From: Acidimicrobiaceae bacterium
Lineage (GTDB): Bacteria; Actinomycetota; Acidimicrobiia; Acidimicrobiales; Poriferisodalaceae
Length of the DNA stretch: 64,000 bases
Assembly (NCBI GenBank): GCA_905182565.1
Contig: CAJJCB010000020.1
Span: 145,211 to 209,210 of the forward strand
Direction of reading: 5' to 3'
The notes beneath the pieces were generated by a model that saw only the letters and a list, made by a program, of their open reading frames with translations, was not told the origin of the DNA and searched no databases. Made by a program: the position numbers and the translations under genes. How positions within the stretch are numbered: position 1 is the stretch's first letter; every line of letters begins with the position of its first letter. Below are positions 8,981 through 18,099 of this stretch, piece after piece.

Positions 8981-9108
8981 CTTCTGCTCCTTGTCTGCTG
9001 GAGGTCTTCCAGCACCCATGAACTTACCCTAGCGTCTAATGACAGGTAAATAGGGGGATATTTACGACACTTCGCCATCAGACCATTCCAGCGGCTACCG
9101 TCAGGCAG

Positions 9109-10104
9109 ATGAGTACTGAGAAAACCCCCCTCGGAGTTACTTTCGGAAGCCTGGGAGTACTTGGCCCACTAGCAGCAACCGAAATAGCCCAAATAGCCCA
9201 ATCGCTCAATTACAAATCTTTTTGGACGGTGGAAGCTACTGGAACAGATGCATTTACTCTCCTTGGGTCTGTTGCTAACGCCGTTTCTCCCATTGACCTT
9301 GGCACCGGAATTATTCCTATACAAATTAGAACTCCGGCACTGACTGCAATGACTGCAGCCACTCTGCAGTCTCTTGCGCCAACTCAAAACATTTGGCTAG
9401 GGATAGGAACTTCAGCACCAGGAATTTTAAGTCAGCATGGATTAGAGATGACAGATCGCCCAATCGCCATGATGCGCGAATACGTAGCGTTACTTCGTGC
9501 GTGTCTCAGCGGTGAGTCAGTTACCTTCGAAGGTGATTTCTGGCAAGTCAAACGCTTTCGTCTTGGCCTCAAAAAAACTGAGCGACAACCAAAAATTGTG
9601 CTTGCCGCTCTGAATCCCCAGATGCTGAAACTAGCTGGCGAGATAGCAGACGGGGTTCTCCTCAACTACATTCCGGCTTCATACATCCCTACTGCCATTC
9701 AAGAGGTTCGCTCCGGGGGGCCCGCCACAATTATGAGCTACGTCCACGCTGCAGTTGGGGATTTTGAGCAATCTGCAACTTCTGCTCGTAAAGACCTTTT
9801 CAACTACGCCATGGCTGACGGGTACGCACGGATGTTCCGATCCGCAGGCTTTGGAACCGAAGTAGATGAGCTTCGCTTAAGACAATCCGAGCGAAATCGC
9901 GATGAGGCCCTAGCCGCTATATCTGAAAAAATGATTCAATCCATTGACTTCATCGGCAGCCCCAAAGAAGTAACAACATTTGTCGAAAGCTATATTGAGG
10001 CAGGTGTAGAGTACCCAATCCTGATGCCTCTTCCATGGGGGGAAAACCGCCATACCGTGGCCATCCAGACAATGGAAGCAGCCGCTAACGCAACTCAGGC
10101 CTAA
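9109..10104 (+). CDS. LLM-class F420-dependent oxidoreductase
   Basis: 331 residues of the bacterial luciferase-like monooxygenase family. Visible family features are GVTFGSLG at the N-terminus, SFWTVEATGTDAFTLLG, the strand-turn IDLGTGIIPIQIRTPALTAMTAATLQ, WLGIGTSAPGIL and ADGVLLNYIPA. In F420-producing actinobacteria these enzymes usually transfer hydride to or from F420; CofC is encoded at 49908. The closest relatives in this window are the genes at 11764 and 22717. Substrate unknown. Confidence 0.85.
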   Translation: MSTEKTPLGVTFGSLGVLGPLAATEIAQIAQSLNYKSFWTVEATGTDAFTLLGSVANAVSPIDLGTGIIPIQIRTPALTAMTAATLQSLAPTQNIWLGIGTSAPGILSQHGLEMTDRPIAMMREYVALLRACLSGESVTFEGDFWQVKRFRLGLKKTERQPKIVLAALNPQMLKLAGEIADGVLLNYIPASYIPTAIQEVRSGGPATIMSYVHAAVGDFEQSATSARKDLFNYAMADGYARMFRSAGFGTEVDELRLRQSERNRDEALAAISEKMIQSIDFIGSPKEVTTFVESYIEAGVEYPILMPLPWGENRHTVAIQTMEAAANATQA

Positions 10105-10123
10105 AGACTCTGCTCAAATTTCT

Positions 10124-10771
10124 CTAGGTATTCAAACCCACAGGACAGGTCAAACCTGTGCCTCCCATACCACAATATCCATTAGGCACCTTGTGTAAGT
10201 ACTGCTGATGGTAATGCTCTGCATAGTAGAACTCTCCGAGGTCTTCCACCTCGGTTGTGATCGGCCCATAGCCAGCTGTATCTAAAACTCGCTGGAATCG
10301 GCGCAATGAGCTTCGGGCTTCCTCTTTTTGAGAATCATTTGTGACATAGATACCCGATCTATATTGCGTCCCCAAATCATTTCCTTGTCGCATCCCCTGC
10401 GTAGGATCATGATTTTCCCAGAACAATCCCATCAAGCCACTAAAAGTCGTCTTTTCTGGATCAAAGGCCACAAGCACGACCTCATTGTGACCTGTCAACC
10501 CCGAACACACTTCTTCATAAGACGGGTTTTCAGTAAACCCTCCCACATACCCAACAGCGGTAGTCTTAACACCCTCTGCCTCCCAGAAAACTCGCTCCGC
10601 ACCCCAGAAACAGCCCATTCCCACCACAAATATTTCAGTGCCGATATCGAAAGGCGGAGTCATCGGAACTCCTAAAACCTCATGTGACTCAGGCACGGGA
10701 ACCTGAGCCGAACGCCCAGGAAGTGCCGATTTTTCATCTGGCATTTCAATTTTTCTATTCCACATCACCAT
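10124..10771 (-). CDS. msrA: Peptide-methionine (S)-S-oxide reductase MsrA
   Basis: 215 residues with the catalytic GCFWG motif in VVGMGCFWGAERVFW, followed by the conserved TAVGYVGG, NPSYEEVCSG, GHNEVV and NHDPTQ...GNDLGTQYRS blocks. The enzyme reduces the S-epimer of methionine sulfoxide in proteins. The N-terminal 45 residues before the catalytic motif are typical of longer MsrA forms. AGGGAG lies 8 nt before the ATG at 10771. The C-terminus has two cysteines (NGYCGMGG and GLTCPVG) that could act as resolving residues. Monocistronic and convergent with the LLM gene. Confidence 0.95.
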   Translation of the reverse strand: MVMWNRKIEMPDEKSALPGRSAQVPVPESHEVLGVPMTPPFDIGTEIFVVGMGCFWGAERVFWEAEGVKTTAVGYVGGFTENPSYEEVCSGLTGHNEVVLVAFDPEKTTFSGLMGLFWENHDPTQGMRQGNDLGTQYRSGIYVTNDSQKEEARSSLRRFQRVLDTAGYGPITTEVEDLGEFYYAEHYHQQYLHKVPNGYCGMGGTGLTCPVGLNT

Positions 10772-10847
10772 GCGTCTAACTCCCTATTATTGCTAACCGT
10801 ACTAGGTCACTCAAACTTCTTCGTCCCAGATGACGTAACATCTTCAA

Positions 10848-11339
10848 ATGTCAACTTCGCTCATTCCACCTGAGTCACTCGCGCGCATCGGTGAAATTCT
10901 ATACGGTCCTATCACCGTCACAATAAATGAGCGAGAAGCCCAAAGATATGCTCTTGCTGTGGGAGACGAAAATCCCATTTACTTCGATGAGTCTGCCGCC
11001 AAAGCCGCTGGCTACAAAACCATGACGGTGCCTCCAACTTTTGTTACCCATGCGATGGTAATCCCAAAGCCCCTTTCAACACTTCGCACAGATGGTCTCT
11101 ACAGGGACGGAACAGGGGTTCGTCTTGAGGTGGCTCGAATGATGTTCGGAGGCGAAGAATGGGACTTCCTTGAACCTGTCTACATCGGAGACCAAATAAC
11201 AGCTACAGCTCGCTTAGCCGCACTTGATCAAAAAAGTGGCAGCAAAGGACCCTTCGTTCGCCAAGTAAGAGAAACAACTTTCGTTAATCAAGAAATGACT
11301 ACGGTCGCTCGTTCACGTCAGATCGGTATAGCTCGATGA
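10848..11339 (+). CDS. MaoC-like dehydratase, N-terminal-half type (HadA-like)
   Basis: 163 residues of the single hot-dog FAS1-like dehydratase family: GPITVTINEREAQRYALAVGDENPIYFDESAAKAAGYKTMTVPPTFVTH. This resembles the non-catalytic half of heterodimeric 3-hydroxyacyl thioester dehydratases such as HadA. It overlaps the next gene by 4 nt (ATGA), and that gene encodes a MaoC protein retaining the hydratase motif, so the two are expected to form a heterodimer. Role inferred: reversible hydration of an enoyl thioester. Confidence 0.85.
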   Translation: MSTSLIPPESLARIGEILYGPITVTINEREAQRYALAVGDENPIYFDESAAKAAGYKTMTVPPTFVTHAMVIPKPLSTLRTDGLYRDGTGVRLEVARMMFGGEEWDFLEPVYIGDQITATARLAALDQKSGSKGPFVRQVRETTFVNQEMTTVARSRQIGIAR

Positions 11340-11767
11340 AACAACAAACGATAGAAAGCATTTCAGTTGGAGATCAACTGCCAGTGCTCCACAAATCAGC
11401 CGATGAAGCCCAACTTTTTTTGTACAGTGCTGCCAGCTTCAACCCACATAGGATTCACTACGATCGCGCATACGCTGAGTTTGAAGGCCACACAGACATC
11501 ATTGTTCATGGACCGCTTCAGGGTTCTTGGCTCACCCAGTTTGTAACCGACTGGGCCGGACCGGCATCACGACTTTTAAACATAACTTGGCAAAATCGCG
11601 CTAGCGCAATAGTCGGCGAAAATCTTGAGTTTCATGGTTCCGTAACCGAGATAAACGAGACCGAAAGAACCGCATTGCTTTCGCTTGAAGAAAGAAACGA
11701 AAATGGTGCGATCCTGATGCCAGCTACTGCTCTTATAAAGCTTCCGTCAGAAAACAAAGTCCAATGA
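11336..11767 (+). CDS. MaoC-like hydratase, catalytic subunit (HadB-like)
   Basis: 143 residues with a single hot-dog domain. The hydratase-2 signature is visible in SAASFNPHRIHYDRAYAEFEG, with the catalytic Asn/Asp-plus-His arrangement, followed by IIVHGPLQGSWL. Starts inside the stop of the upstream HadA-like gene and its own stop overlaps the LLM oxidoreductase start (ATGA at 11764-11767), so the three proteins are made from one mRNA. Probable partner of the upstream subunit. Whether it serves fatty acid synthesis or catabolism of another acyl-CoA is open; the LLM neighbour favours catabolism. Confidence 0.85.
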   Translation: MKQQTIESISVGDQLPVLHKSADEAQLFLYSAASFNPHRIHYDRAYAEFEGHTDIIVHGPLQGSWLTQFVTDWAGPASRLLNITWQNRASAIVGENLEFHGSVTEINETERTALLSLEERNENGAILMPATALIKLPSENKVQ

Positions 11768-12678
11768 AAATTGCTGTCGATTTTCCATCAGTTGCGTATC
11801 GAGAAGGCCATAAAAAAGTATTGGAATTAGCTGAAGCCATTGAGGCTATGGGCTACGACGAAATCGCAGCCTTCGACCACGTCGTAATGGGCTACCCTAG
11901 CGAAACTCGAACCACTATCTATCCTGCTGAGATGCCGGTTCTCGAAGCATTTATGCTGCTGGCTAATCTTGCAGCTGTCACTAAAACAATTTCGCTGTCA
12001 ACTGAAGTCTTAGTGCTGCCTCAGCGACAACCAGTCTTAGTTGCTAAACAAATAAGCACCCTCGATACGCTTTCCAATGGGCGCGTTCGTCTAGGAGTAG
12101 GCGTGGGCTGGCAGGACTCAGAGTATGACGCTCTAGAAGAAGACTTTCACACTCGCGGTAAAAGAATGGACGAGGCTATCGACCTGCTGCGTGCCTACTG
12201 GGCAGGTGGCCAAATCAGTTTTCAAGGAAATTTTTACAAATCAAACGACATGGGAATGGAACCAGTTTCACCGCAAGGAATTAACTTACCAATATGGATA
12301 GGTGGGGTTGGAAAAGCGGCAGTTCGCAGAACCGCACAGAAAGGAAATGGCTGGATGGCCTCCGGGGTCTCCGATGAACAAGCTCTCACAACTGTTGCGG
12401 ACATTCGTGAACAAGCAGAACAATTTGGTCGGGACCCATCCGGGATCGGCACACAGCTAATGTTGCAACCACCGCCTCGACGTAAAGAAGACAAGTTTTT
12501 TTATGCTGATTTAGATCAGGTCTCAGAGCGAGCAGCAATAGTCAACGCAATGAACTTTGATTGGATTTCTGTCAATGCAACAGCTGTGTTCCAATCAGGT
12601 TCGCGTTCAGTTGATGCAATGATTGATCAGCTAGGGGCTATATATGATCGGCTGAGCAACGAAATTCCTCTCAAATAA
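11764..12678 (+). CDS. LLM-class F420-dependent oxidoreductase
   Basis: 304 residues. Family features: EAIEAMGYDEIAAFDHVVMG, LSTEVLVLPQRQPVLVAKQISTLDTLSNGRVRLGVGVGWQDSEYDALEEDFHTRGKRMDEAIDLLRAYW, then WIGGVGKAAVRRTAQKGNGWMASG. This pattern is typical of the TIGR03619-type F420-linked subfamily. Third gene of the MaoC-MaoC-LLM operon with a 4-nt overlap upstream. Probably oxidises or reduces the same acyl-CoA-linked substrate handled by the MaoC pair; substrate not predictable. Confidence 0.9.
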   Translation: MKIAVDFPSVAYREGHKKVLELAEAIEAMGYDEIAAFDHVVMGYPSETRTTIYPAEMPVLEAFMLLANLAAVTKTISLSTEVLVLPQRQPVLVAKQISTLDTLSNGRVRLGVGVGWQDSEYDALEEDFHTRGKRMDEAIDLLRAYWAGGQISFQGNFYKSNDMGMEPVSPQGINLPIWIGGVGKAAVRRTAQKGNGWMASGVSDEQALTTVADIREQAEQFGRDPSGIGTQLMLQPPPRRKEDKFFYADLDQVSERAAIVNAMNFDWISVNATAVFQSGSRSVDAMIDQLGAIYDRLSNEIPLK

Positions 12679-12691
12679 GCGAAAATAACGT

Positions 12692-12738
12692 GTCGTTTAT
12701 TATCTGGATACCGCAATTCCTAGATCCAGAATAACGAC
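12692..12738 (+). terminator. Imperfect hairpin after the MaoC-LLM operon
   Basis: Arms GTCGTT...TCTGGA and TCCAGA...AACGAC pair imperfectly around a loop of about 16 nt, starting 14 nt after the LLM stop. There is no clear U-tract, so it is only a possible terminator or mRNA 3-prime end stabiliser. Confidence 0.3.
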
Positions 12739-12808
12739 ATCCACATAGACCAAACTTAGTATTCCCAAGTGAGCTAAAGTTCATAAACCAGTGAAGGACC
12801 GGAATCTA

Positions 12809-13597
12809 GTGAGTGATCGAGAACTAATTATCTCTAACTTAGATGAATGTTGGAGCTCGGCTATCAACTTTTTTGAGTCGTTGACTAATGATCACTGGGA
12901 GGTTCAATCTTTATGCTCAGATTGGTCTATTAATGATGTCGCCAGTCACCTTTTTTCAGTAGAACAAGCTCTTACAGACTGGATTCCTGCTGGTCCAAAA
13001 GTGCCACCTCCTTTTGAACTAGTTCCTGGCTATTTTGCAGAAGCGTTACAGATGGACACGGCTAATTTAGTTAACGAGTTCCGCCATACTTTGAACCGGC
13101 GGCGAGACAATCTAGTGAATATGACAGATACAGAATTTTCGACACCGACAATGACGCCAGTTGGTCCCGGTACATACGATCGTTTTATGGCGATTCGAGA
13201 GTTCGATTTTTGGATGCACACGAGAGACTGCACCGCTCCGCTCAACATAGCGACCGATAACAGTGGGCCAACCGCAGAAATGGCTCTAAACGAAGTTCGC
13301 CTTTCAATCGGATACATAGCTGGTAAAAAAATTGGATTAAAGAAAAATCAAACAATCCATTTCCATATCTACGGGGCTATCGAAAGCGATATTTTCGTGG
13401 CTTTCGAAGATAGAGCAGTCGAGGTACCTCATATAGAAAATCCAACCGTGGTACTTAATTGCGACTCTATGGCATTCATGAACCAGGCGTGTGGCAGGAT
13501 TGACCCAGAGATTCCAATTGGGCAGGGGTTAATTTACTGGACAGGAGACGACACACTCGGAAACCACTCCGCTCGCAATCTCAAATTCACCATGTAA
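12809..13597 (+). CDS. Maleylpyruvate isomerase-family, mycothiol-dependent (MDMPI/DinB-like) protein
   Basis: About 262 residues from the GTG at 12809, which has AAGGA 10 nt upstream; another GTG at 12791 would add six residues but has no ribosome-binding site. The N-terminal four-helix DinB/MDMPI domain is recognised from LDECWSSAINFFESL, WEVQSLCSDWSINDVASHLFSVEQ (W-x-C...W-x-x-x-D-x-x-x-H, the His being a metal ligand) and REFDFWMHTRDC (second H-x-x-D site). The C-terminal half looks like an SCP2-like MDMPI_C domain. Such proteins use mycothiol as thiol cofactor for isomerisation or detoxification. Substrate unknown. Confidence 0.8.
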   Translation: MSDRELIISNLDECWSSAINFFESLTNDHWEVQSLCSDWSINDVASHLFSVEQALTDWIPAGPKVPPPFELVPGYFAEALQMDTANLVNEFRHTLNRRRDNLVNMTDTEFSTPTMTPVGPGTYDRFMAIREFDFWMHTRDCTAPLNIATDNSGPTAEMALNEVRLSIGYIAGKKIGLKKNQTIHFHIYGAIESDIFVAFEDRAVEVPHIENPTVVLNCDSMAFMNQACGRIDPEIPIGQGLIYWTGDDTLGNHSARNLKFTM

Positions 13598-13631
13598 TTG
13601 TCCTGAACAACCCACTTGTCATTCAGGACAA
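13598..13631. terminator. Perfect 10-bp stem between convergent genes
   Basis: TTGTCCTGAA at 13598-13607 pairs with TTCAGGACAA at 13622-13631 across a 14-nt loop, directly after the stop at 13597 and before the convergent SDR stop at 13677. No U-run follows on either strand. Likely a bidirectional mRNA-end hairpin. Confidence 0.55.
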
Positions 13632-13676
13632 AATTAGGAATAGCTGGTGAAGTAATGTTCGAAGCTCAGCTTCCCT

Positions 13677-14549
13677 CTATTCACCAAAAGTTGAAATGAG
13701 CGTCGGATTTTCCAAGTTGGCTAGTTGTTGGTTGCGGTGATTAATTTCTTCTAGATGCTCTGGATGGGATAAAATCCAGAACTGGTTATCAAGCATCGCA
13801 TCAATTACTTTTCCTGCAACATCATCAGGGTTCATTCCGCCTTCGAGCATCGCTGCTATCGCTGCGTTGCGTTTTCTGGCTTCTTCAGGTGCTCTTGTTG
13901 CAGCTACGTCAACATTTTTTTTATTGCGCTTCAATTCATCTGGGCGATTCCGTTGTGCCGTCGCTATGTTGGTGCGAACTGTTCCTGGACAAAGCACAGA
14001 TACACCCACGTCAGAATCAGGGTCTCGTTCCATTTCATGGTGCAGAGTTTCCATTATCGCGACCACTCCATACTTCGCAGCGTTATATGGAGCTAGGCCC
14101 GGAACTGCCATAAGCCCGGCAACCGAAGCCGTGCTCATAACATGCGATTCTTCTGCTTTAATCAGGTGCGGCAAGAAATGATGTATTCCGTGGATGACAC
14201 CCCAAAGCGATACGTCTATGACCCATTTCCAGTCAACTAGTTGCTGATTTTTGATAAAACCGCCACCGCCAACTCCAGCATTATTGCAGAGAATATGTAC
14301 TTCACCGAAGCGCTCGAGAGTCAAAGAGCTAAGGCGAGCTACTGAGTCAGAATCAGTAACATCTGTTAGTACTCCGATTGCCTGCGCTCCGGTTGCACGG
14401 ACATCACTAACAGCCGCTTCGAGCGCGTCTTCTTGAACATCAGCCAAAACTATTTTTGCCTGCTGATGCGCAAAGCCCATTGCCAAAGCTTTACCTATAC
14501 CGGAACCCGCCCCGGTTACGACAACCACACGATCTTCAATTTGTTTCAT
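13677..14549 (-). CDS. SDR-family NAD(P)-dependent oxidoreductase
   Basis: 290 residues of classical short-chain dehydrogenase: VVVTGAGSGIGKALAMGFA (TGxxxGxG), ADVQEDALEAAV (the acidic residue at the end of strand 2 favours NAD), NNAGVGG and the catalytic Ser-Tyr-Lys in STASVAGLMAVPGLAPYNAAKYG. The C-terminal region (MLEGGMNPDDVAGKVIDAMLDNQFWILSHPEHLEEI) is common in actinobacterial SDRs. Start is well supported by GGAGGG 6 nt before the ATG. A nitronate monooxygenase-like gene lies 33 nt upstream on the same strand, so a two-gene operon is likely. Substrate unknown. Confidence 0.9.
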   Translation of the reverse strand: MKQIEDRVVVVTGAGSGIGKALAMGFAHQQAKIVLADVQEDALEAAVSDVRATGAQAIGVLTDVTDSDSVARLSSLTLERFGEVHILCNNAGVGGGGFIKNQQLVDWKWVIDVSLWGVIHGIHHFLPHLIKAEESHVMSTASVAGLMAVPGLAPYNAAKYGVVAIMETLHHEMERDPDSDVGVSVLCPGTVRTNIATAQRNRPDELKRNKKNVDVAATRAPEEARKRNAAIAAMLEGGMNPDDVAGKVIDAMLDNQFWILSHPEHLEEINHRNQQLANLENPTLISTFGE

Positions 14550-14582
14550 TGATAACCCTCCACTAATTTTCTCTATGCACCA

Positions 14583-15722
14583 TCACTGGTCGTTCAGAGA
14601 CTCCAACCGGTCCATTACGTCTACATATTCACTAATCATGTTTTCGACTACGCGAGTAGCAGAAATCGATTCATTCATTTGTCCGACTATCTGACCGACA
14701 AAATAATTAGATAGCTTTACGGCTCCTACGTTTTCTCCATTTAGAGCTGCTCTGTCAACCCTACGACTAGCTTCGCTAATCAACATTGGCTGCAACGGCA
14801 TAGGAAGCGTTCCTGGTGAATCCGCACCTTCCCATTCGTCGGTCCAAGCTGAACGTAGCTGGCGAGCTGGTTTACCTGTTCGCGACCTAGATCTGAGTGT
14901 GTCAGATGAAGTCGCCGCTAAAAACTTATCCTTTACTGCCGGATGTGTCTCTGCTTCTAGAGTTGTCAACCATACTGACCCACACCAAACTCCTTGGGCT
15001 CCTAAAGCGAGCGAAGCAGCCACTTGCCTTCCTGTTCCTATTCCACCTGCTGCCAGAACTGGAATTGGATGAACTGCATCAACTATTTCCGGCACTAATA
15101 CCATCGTGCCTATCTCTCCGGTATGTCCGCCAGCTTCATGTCCTTGGGCAATTATAATGTCTACACCTGCAGCCACATGTCTGACCGCATGGGACTTTTT
15201 ACCCGCCAAAGCTCCCACTAGGATTCCTTGCTCGTGAGCTCGAGCGATCATGTCTGGAGGTGGAGGTCCTAGCGCATTTACGATTAACTTAATCGGATGC
15301 GAAAAGGCTACGTCCATTAAAGGGACTGCCTGAGAATAGGTCATTGGCGGTTCGCCATCGCCCCCCATTACGTTCAAACCATCCGACTTCGGCATTTCCG
15401 GAACGCCATAACGATCCATCATATTTTCAAGGAAATCTCGGTGCCCTTGAGGGATCATGGCACGAAGATCAGCAGCCGATTTACCGCCTTCATCTGAACC
15501 CTCGTACTTTGCCGGAACAATGATATCTACACCGAAGGGTTTCCCGGCTACTTCATCAGTAATCCACTTCAGGTCTACATCTAGTTGTTCCGGGGTGTGT
15601 CCTGCCGCGCCTAGCACACCAAAGCCACCTGCTTTCGTCACTGCCGCGACCACATCTCGGCAATGAGTAAAGGCAAGAATCGGAACATCCACACCAAGAA
15701 TCTCGCAAACATTTGTCTTCAT
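14583..15722 (-). CDS. Nitronate monooxygenase / 2-nitropropane dioxygenase-family flavoprotein
   Basis: 379 residues from the ATG at 15722, where family similarity begins (NVCEILGVDVPILAF). The frame is open 22 codons further upstream without a better ribosome-binding site. FMN TIM-barrel features: VAAVTKAGGFGVLGAAGHTPEQL, IIAQGHEAGGHTGEIGTMVLVPEIVDAV (the GxEAGGH motif with the catalytic His) and VLAAGGIGTGRQVAASLALGAQGVWCGSVWL. Members oxidise nitronates such as propionate 3-nitronate, though some actinobacterial homologues are enoyl reductases. Upstream of the SDR gene in the same direction. Confidence 0.88.
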   Translation of the reverse strand: MKTNVCEILGVDVPILAFTHCRDVVAAVTKAGGFGVLGAAGHTPEQLDVDLKWITDEVAGKPFGVDIIVPAKYEGSDEGGKSAADLRAMIPQGHRDFLENMMDRYGVPEMPKSDGLNVMGGDGEPPMTYSQAVPLMDVAFSHPIKLIVNALGPPPPDMIARAHEQGILVGALAGKKSHAVRHVAAGVDIIIAQGHEAGGHTGEIGTMVLVPEIVDAVHPIPVLAAGGIGTGRQVAASLALGAQGVWCGSVWLTTLEAETHPAVKDKFLAATSSDTLRSRSRTGKPARQLRSAWTDEWEGADSPGTLPMPLQPMLISEASRRVDRAALNGENVGAVKLSNYFVGQIVGQMNESISATRVVENMISEYVDVMDRLESLNDQ

Positions 15723-15938
15723 AATTATCAAACTAGACTGTGACTGCAACAATTGCCTGTGCTTCGTAAAATCGTATGAGAAAATCACCGACGGCCAAGC
15801 TCACAGCGGTTCAACTATTTCTATTAGGAGTAACTCAACCTTTCATATCAACGGATTGATCTGCCTTACGGTTAAGGATTTATCTATTATTTCCTCGCGA
15901 CAGTTGGAGCGCCGAGTTTGGGCTGTAATGCTCTAACT
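15723..15938. promoter_or_regulatory. Divergent intergenic region, promoters presumed but not resolved
   Basis: 216 bp between the minus-strand nitronate monooxygenase-like gene and plus-strand dapD. Both need promoters here, but I could not place convincing -35/-10 pairs or operators. Confidence 0.3.
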
Positions 15939-16835
15939 ATGAATTTCACTTCGATAGGTCACAGCTACATCGATAGCGAGTCAGGCACACCACTCGATGT
16001 CTGGTATCCAATATCGGGCAACGATCCATCTCGATCGTGTCTCGCTGAGAAACTAGGAATTATTCGAAGTATCACAGTTGAATCTGAGCTTTCCGATTCA
16101 GACAGCCCCCCTAAAGACTTCAATGAGGCATACCTTCGCCTTCACCTATTGAGCAGACGAGAGATAAAGCCCCACGAGACCAACCTTGAAGGTTTGTTTA
16201 GTCTTCTTACGAATTGCGCTTGGACGAATCTAGGGCCAGTTCTGCCCGAAAAAGTCGACGCTCTTAGGTCCGCTGCAGCTAAAGAAAGCCAAAGCCTCAA
16301 CGTCACCTCAGTTGACAAGTTTCCCAGGATGACTGATTACGTGATCCCATCAGGCGTTCGCATCGCAGATGCTGATCGCGTCCGGCTCGGCGCCCACCTG
16401 GCAGATGGAACCACTGTTATGCATGAAGGTTTTTGCAACTTCAATGCTGGAACCCTAGGTCCTGCGATGGTCGAAGGCAGAATTAGCGCAGGCGTGATAG
16501 TCGGAGCTCATAGCGATATCGGAGGCAGCGCTTCAATCATGGGCACTCTTTCAGGTGGTGGGAAAGAAATAATTTCGATCGGGGAACACTGTCTACTGGG
16601 CGCTAACTCAGGGATAGGCATCTCCCTCGGCAGCTACTGCACAGTAGAAGCAGGCTGCTACGTAACGGCTGGAAGTCGCGTCACCCTTCCCAACGGAACG
16701 GTAGTCAAAGGAAGCGAATTGTCGGGCAAATCGGGCATGCTATTTATACGAAACAGCCTAAGCGGAGCCATAGAAATGCGGATATTAGATCCTGACCGTT
16801 GGTCAGGAATTAATCAGGAGCTCCACACGAACTGA
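15939..16835 (+). CDS. dapD: 2,3,4,5-tetrahydropyridine-2,6-dicarboxylate N-succinyltransferase (actinobacterial DapD)
   Basis: 298 residues from the ATG at 15939; a TTG seven codons upstream is in frame but less likely. The N-terminal half is the actinobacterial DapD domain and the C-terminal half a left-handed beta-helix of hexapeptide repeats (VRLGAHLADGTTVMHEGFCNFNAG, GVIVGAHSDIGGSASIMGT, GEHCLLGANSGIGISLG). The enzyme transfers succinyl from succinyl-CoA to tetrahydrodipicolinate in the lysine/meso-diaminopimelate pathway. It stands alone; no other dap gene is in the window. Confidence 0.92.
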   Translation: MNFTSIGHSYIDSESGTPLDVWYPISGNDPSRSCLAEKLGIIRSITVESELSDSDSPPKDFNEAYLRLHLLSRREIKPHETNLEGLFSLLTNCAWTNLGPVLPEKVDALRSAAAKESQSLNVTSVDKFPRMTDYVIPSGVRIADADRVRLGAHLADGTTVMHEGFCNFNAGTLGPAMVEGRISAGVIVGAHSDIGGSASIMGTLSGGGKEIISIGEHCLLGANSGIGISLGSYCTVEAGCYVTAGSRVTLPNGTVVKGSELSGKSGMLFIRNSLSGAIEMRILDPDRWSGINQELHTN

Positions 16836-16918
16836 AGTTTTTAGAATTTTAGTTTTTCGGACCAGAGCGACAGACACATTCCCTCGCCTAAGGTTCGGTT
16901 AAGAAGAAAGGATATATT

Positions 16919-18073
16919 ATGCCATACGTTCAGGATCGAGTAATACACGACGCAGACGCCCACACTATGGAACCTCCTGAGTGGCTAAATGAATTCGCTC
17001 CTAAACCGGTTATCGAATATTTCACTGAACATTTTTCAAAAAGCAGCACTGAACTTTTCGCAGACATCGAACGCTGCCGAGATTTACAAGCCGACAAAGA
17101 CTTTCGCGAAACTGCTGAACAAGAAATAATGAGCCGAAAAAATTTCCAGGCTAAAGGGGCATGGGATAGTTCCGACCGCAGCCAGGCCCTCGACTGTTTA
17201 GGTTTCTCCAGTCAACTAGTTTTTCCCACTATGCCGAACACCGTTTTAGAAGCAATGGAGCATGAAGCTTCAGCAGAACTTACATACGCAACAGCAGACG
17301 CTGCGAATCGAGCCCAAACTGCTTTTTGCAAAAATGACCCACGCCTTCTACCGGTTGCATACATTCCTCTTCAGGATTTAGAAATGGCCCCAGCCTGCGC
17401 TGAGCGAGCTTTAAATCTTGGAGCAGCCGCGCTTCTGATTCCAAACCGGATGCCCAAAAATCATGCCCACAGCCATATTAAATTTGACCGGGTCTGGGCA
17501 CTAGCTCAAGAAGCCCAGGTCCCAGTAGTTATGCACGTGGCTGAGCCAAATTTAGTTATGCCCCCGCAGCATCGCAACAATGGATTACCACCTGAACCTG
17601 ATTTTCACGGAGGAGGAGAGAACTTTAGGTCAGTTTCTTATATGGCTATTTCTTCAGCGCCAGCGCAGGCATTATCCATGTTTATATTTGATGGCGTTCT
17701 AGAACGTTTCCCTGAATTAAGAATTGGCATAATCGAATTAGGAGCTGCGTGGGTACCTTCGTTTATTCGTCAGCTTGATGCAGCTTTTCTAGCGTTCAAA
17801 CGACATGAAAATCGACTTCAATCACTCAGCCTTCAGCCTTCTGAGTACGTGCAGAGGCAAGTTCGAGTTACACCCTTCCCAACCGAACCGACCGGATGGA
17901 TTATCGAAAATTCTTCGCCAGAAATTTGTATGTTTAGCTCGGATTTTCCTCATGTAGAAGGTGGAAGAAACCCTCTTAAGCATTTTGACCAGGAAGTCCA
18001 GCAAATGGATGATCTAACAAAAGACAAATTTTTTCGACTTAATTTTGAAGACCTAATGGGCTCAGCTTTCTAA
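16919..18073 (+). CDS. Amidohydrolase-family (amidohydrolase 2) metal-dependent hydrolase
   Basis: 384 residues. TIM-barrel amidohydrolase features: VIHDADAHTMEPPEWL (D-x-H on strand 1), VVMHVAEP (central His), ELRIGIIELGAAWVPSFIRQLD and the late Asp in FSSDFPHVEGG. This resembles the ACMSD / gamma-resorcylate decarboxylase-like branch, which hydrolyses or decarboxylates aromatic-derived acids. AAAGGA lies 6 nt before the ATG. First gene of a likely operon with the small protein at 18100, acyl-CoA dehydrogenase and CoA transferase, consistent with a catabolic route via CoA thioesters. Confidence 0.88.
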   Translation: MPYVQDRVIHDADAHTMEPPEWLNEFAPKPVIEYFTEHFSKSSTELFADIERCRDLQADKDFRETAEQEIMSRKNFQAKGAWDSSDRSQALDCLGFSSQLVFPTMPNTVLEAMEHEASAELTYATADAANRAQTAFCKNDPRLLPVAYIPLQDLEMAPACAERALNLGAAALLIPNRMPKNHAHSHIKFDRVWALAQEAQVPVVMHVAEPNLVMPPQHRNNGLPPEPDFHGGGENFRSVSYMAISSAPAQALSMFIFDGVLERFPELRIGIIELGAAWVPSFIRQLDAAFLAFKRHENRLQSLSLQPSEYVQRQVRVTPFPTEPTGWIIENSSPEICMFSSDFPHVEGGRNPLKHFDQEVQQMDDLTKDKFFRLNFEDLMGSAF

Positions 18074-18099
18074 CCTCGCGTGAACATCGAAAGGACTCA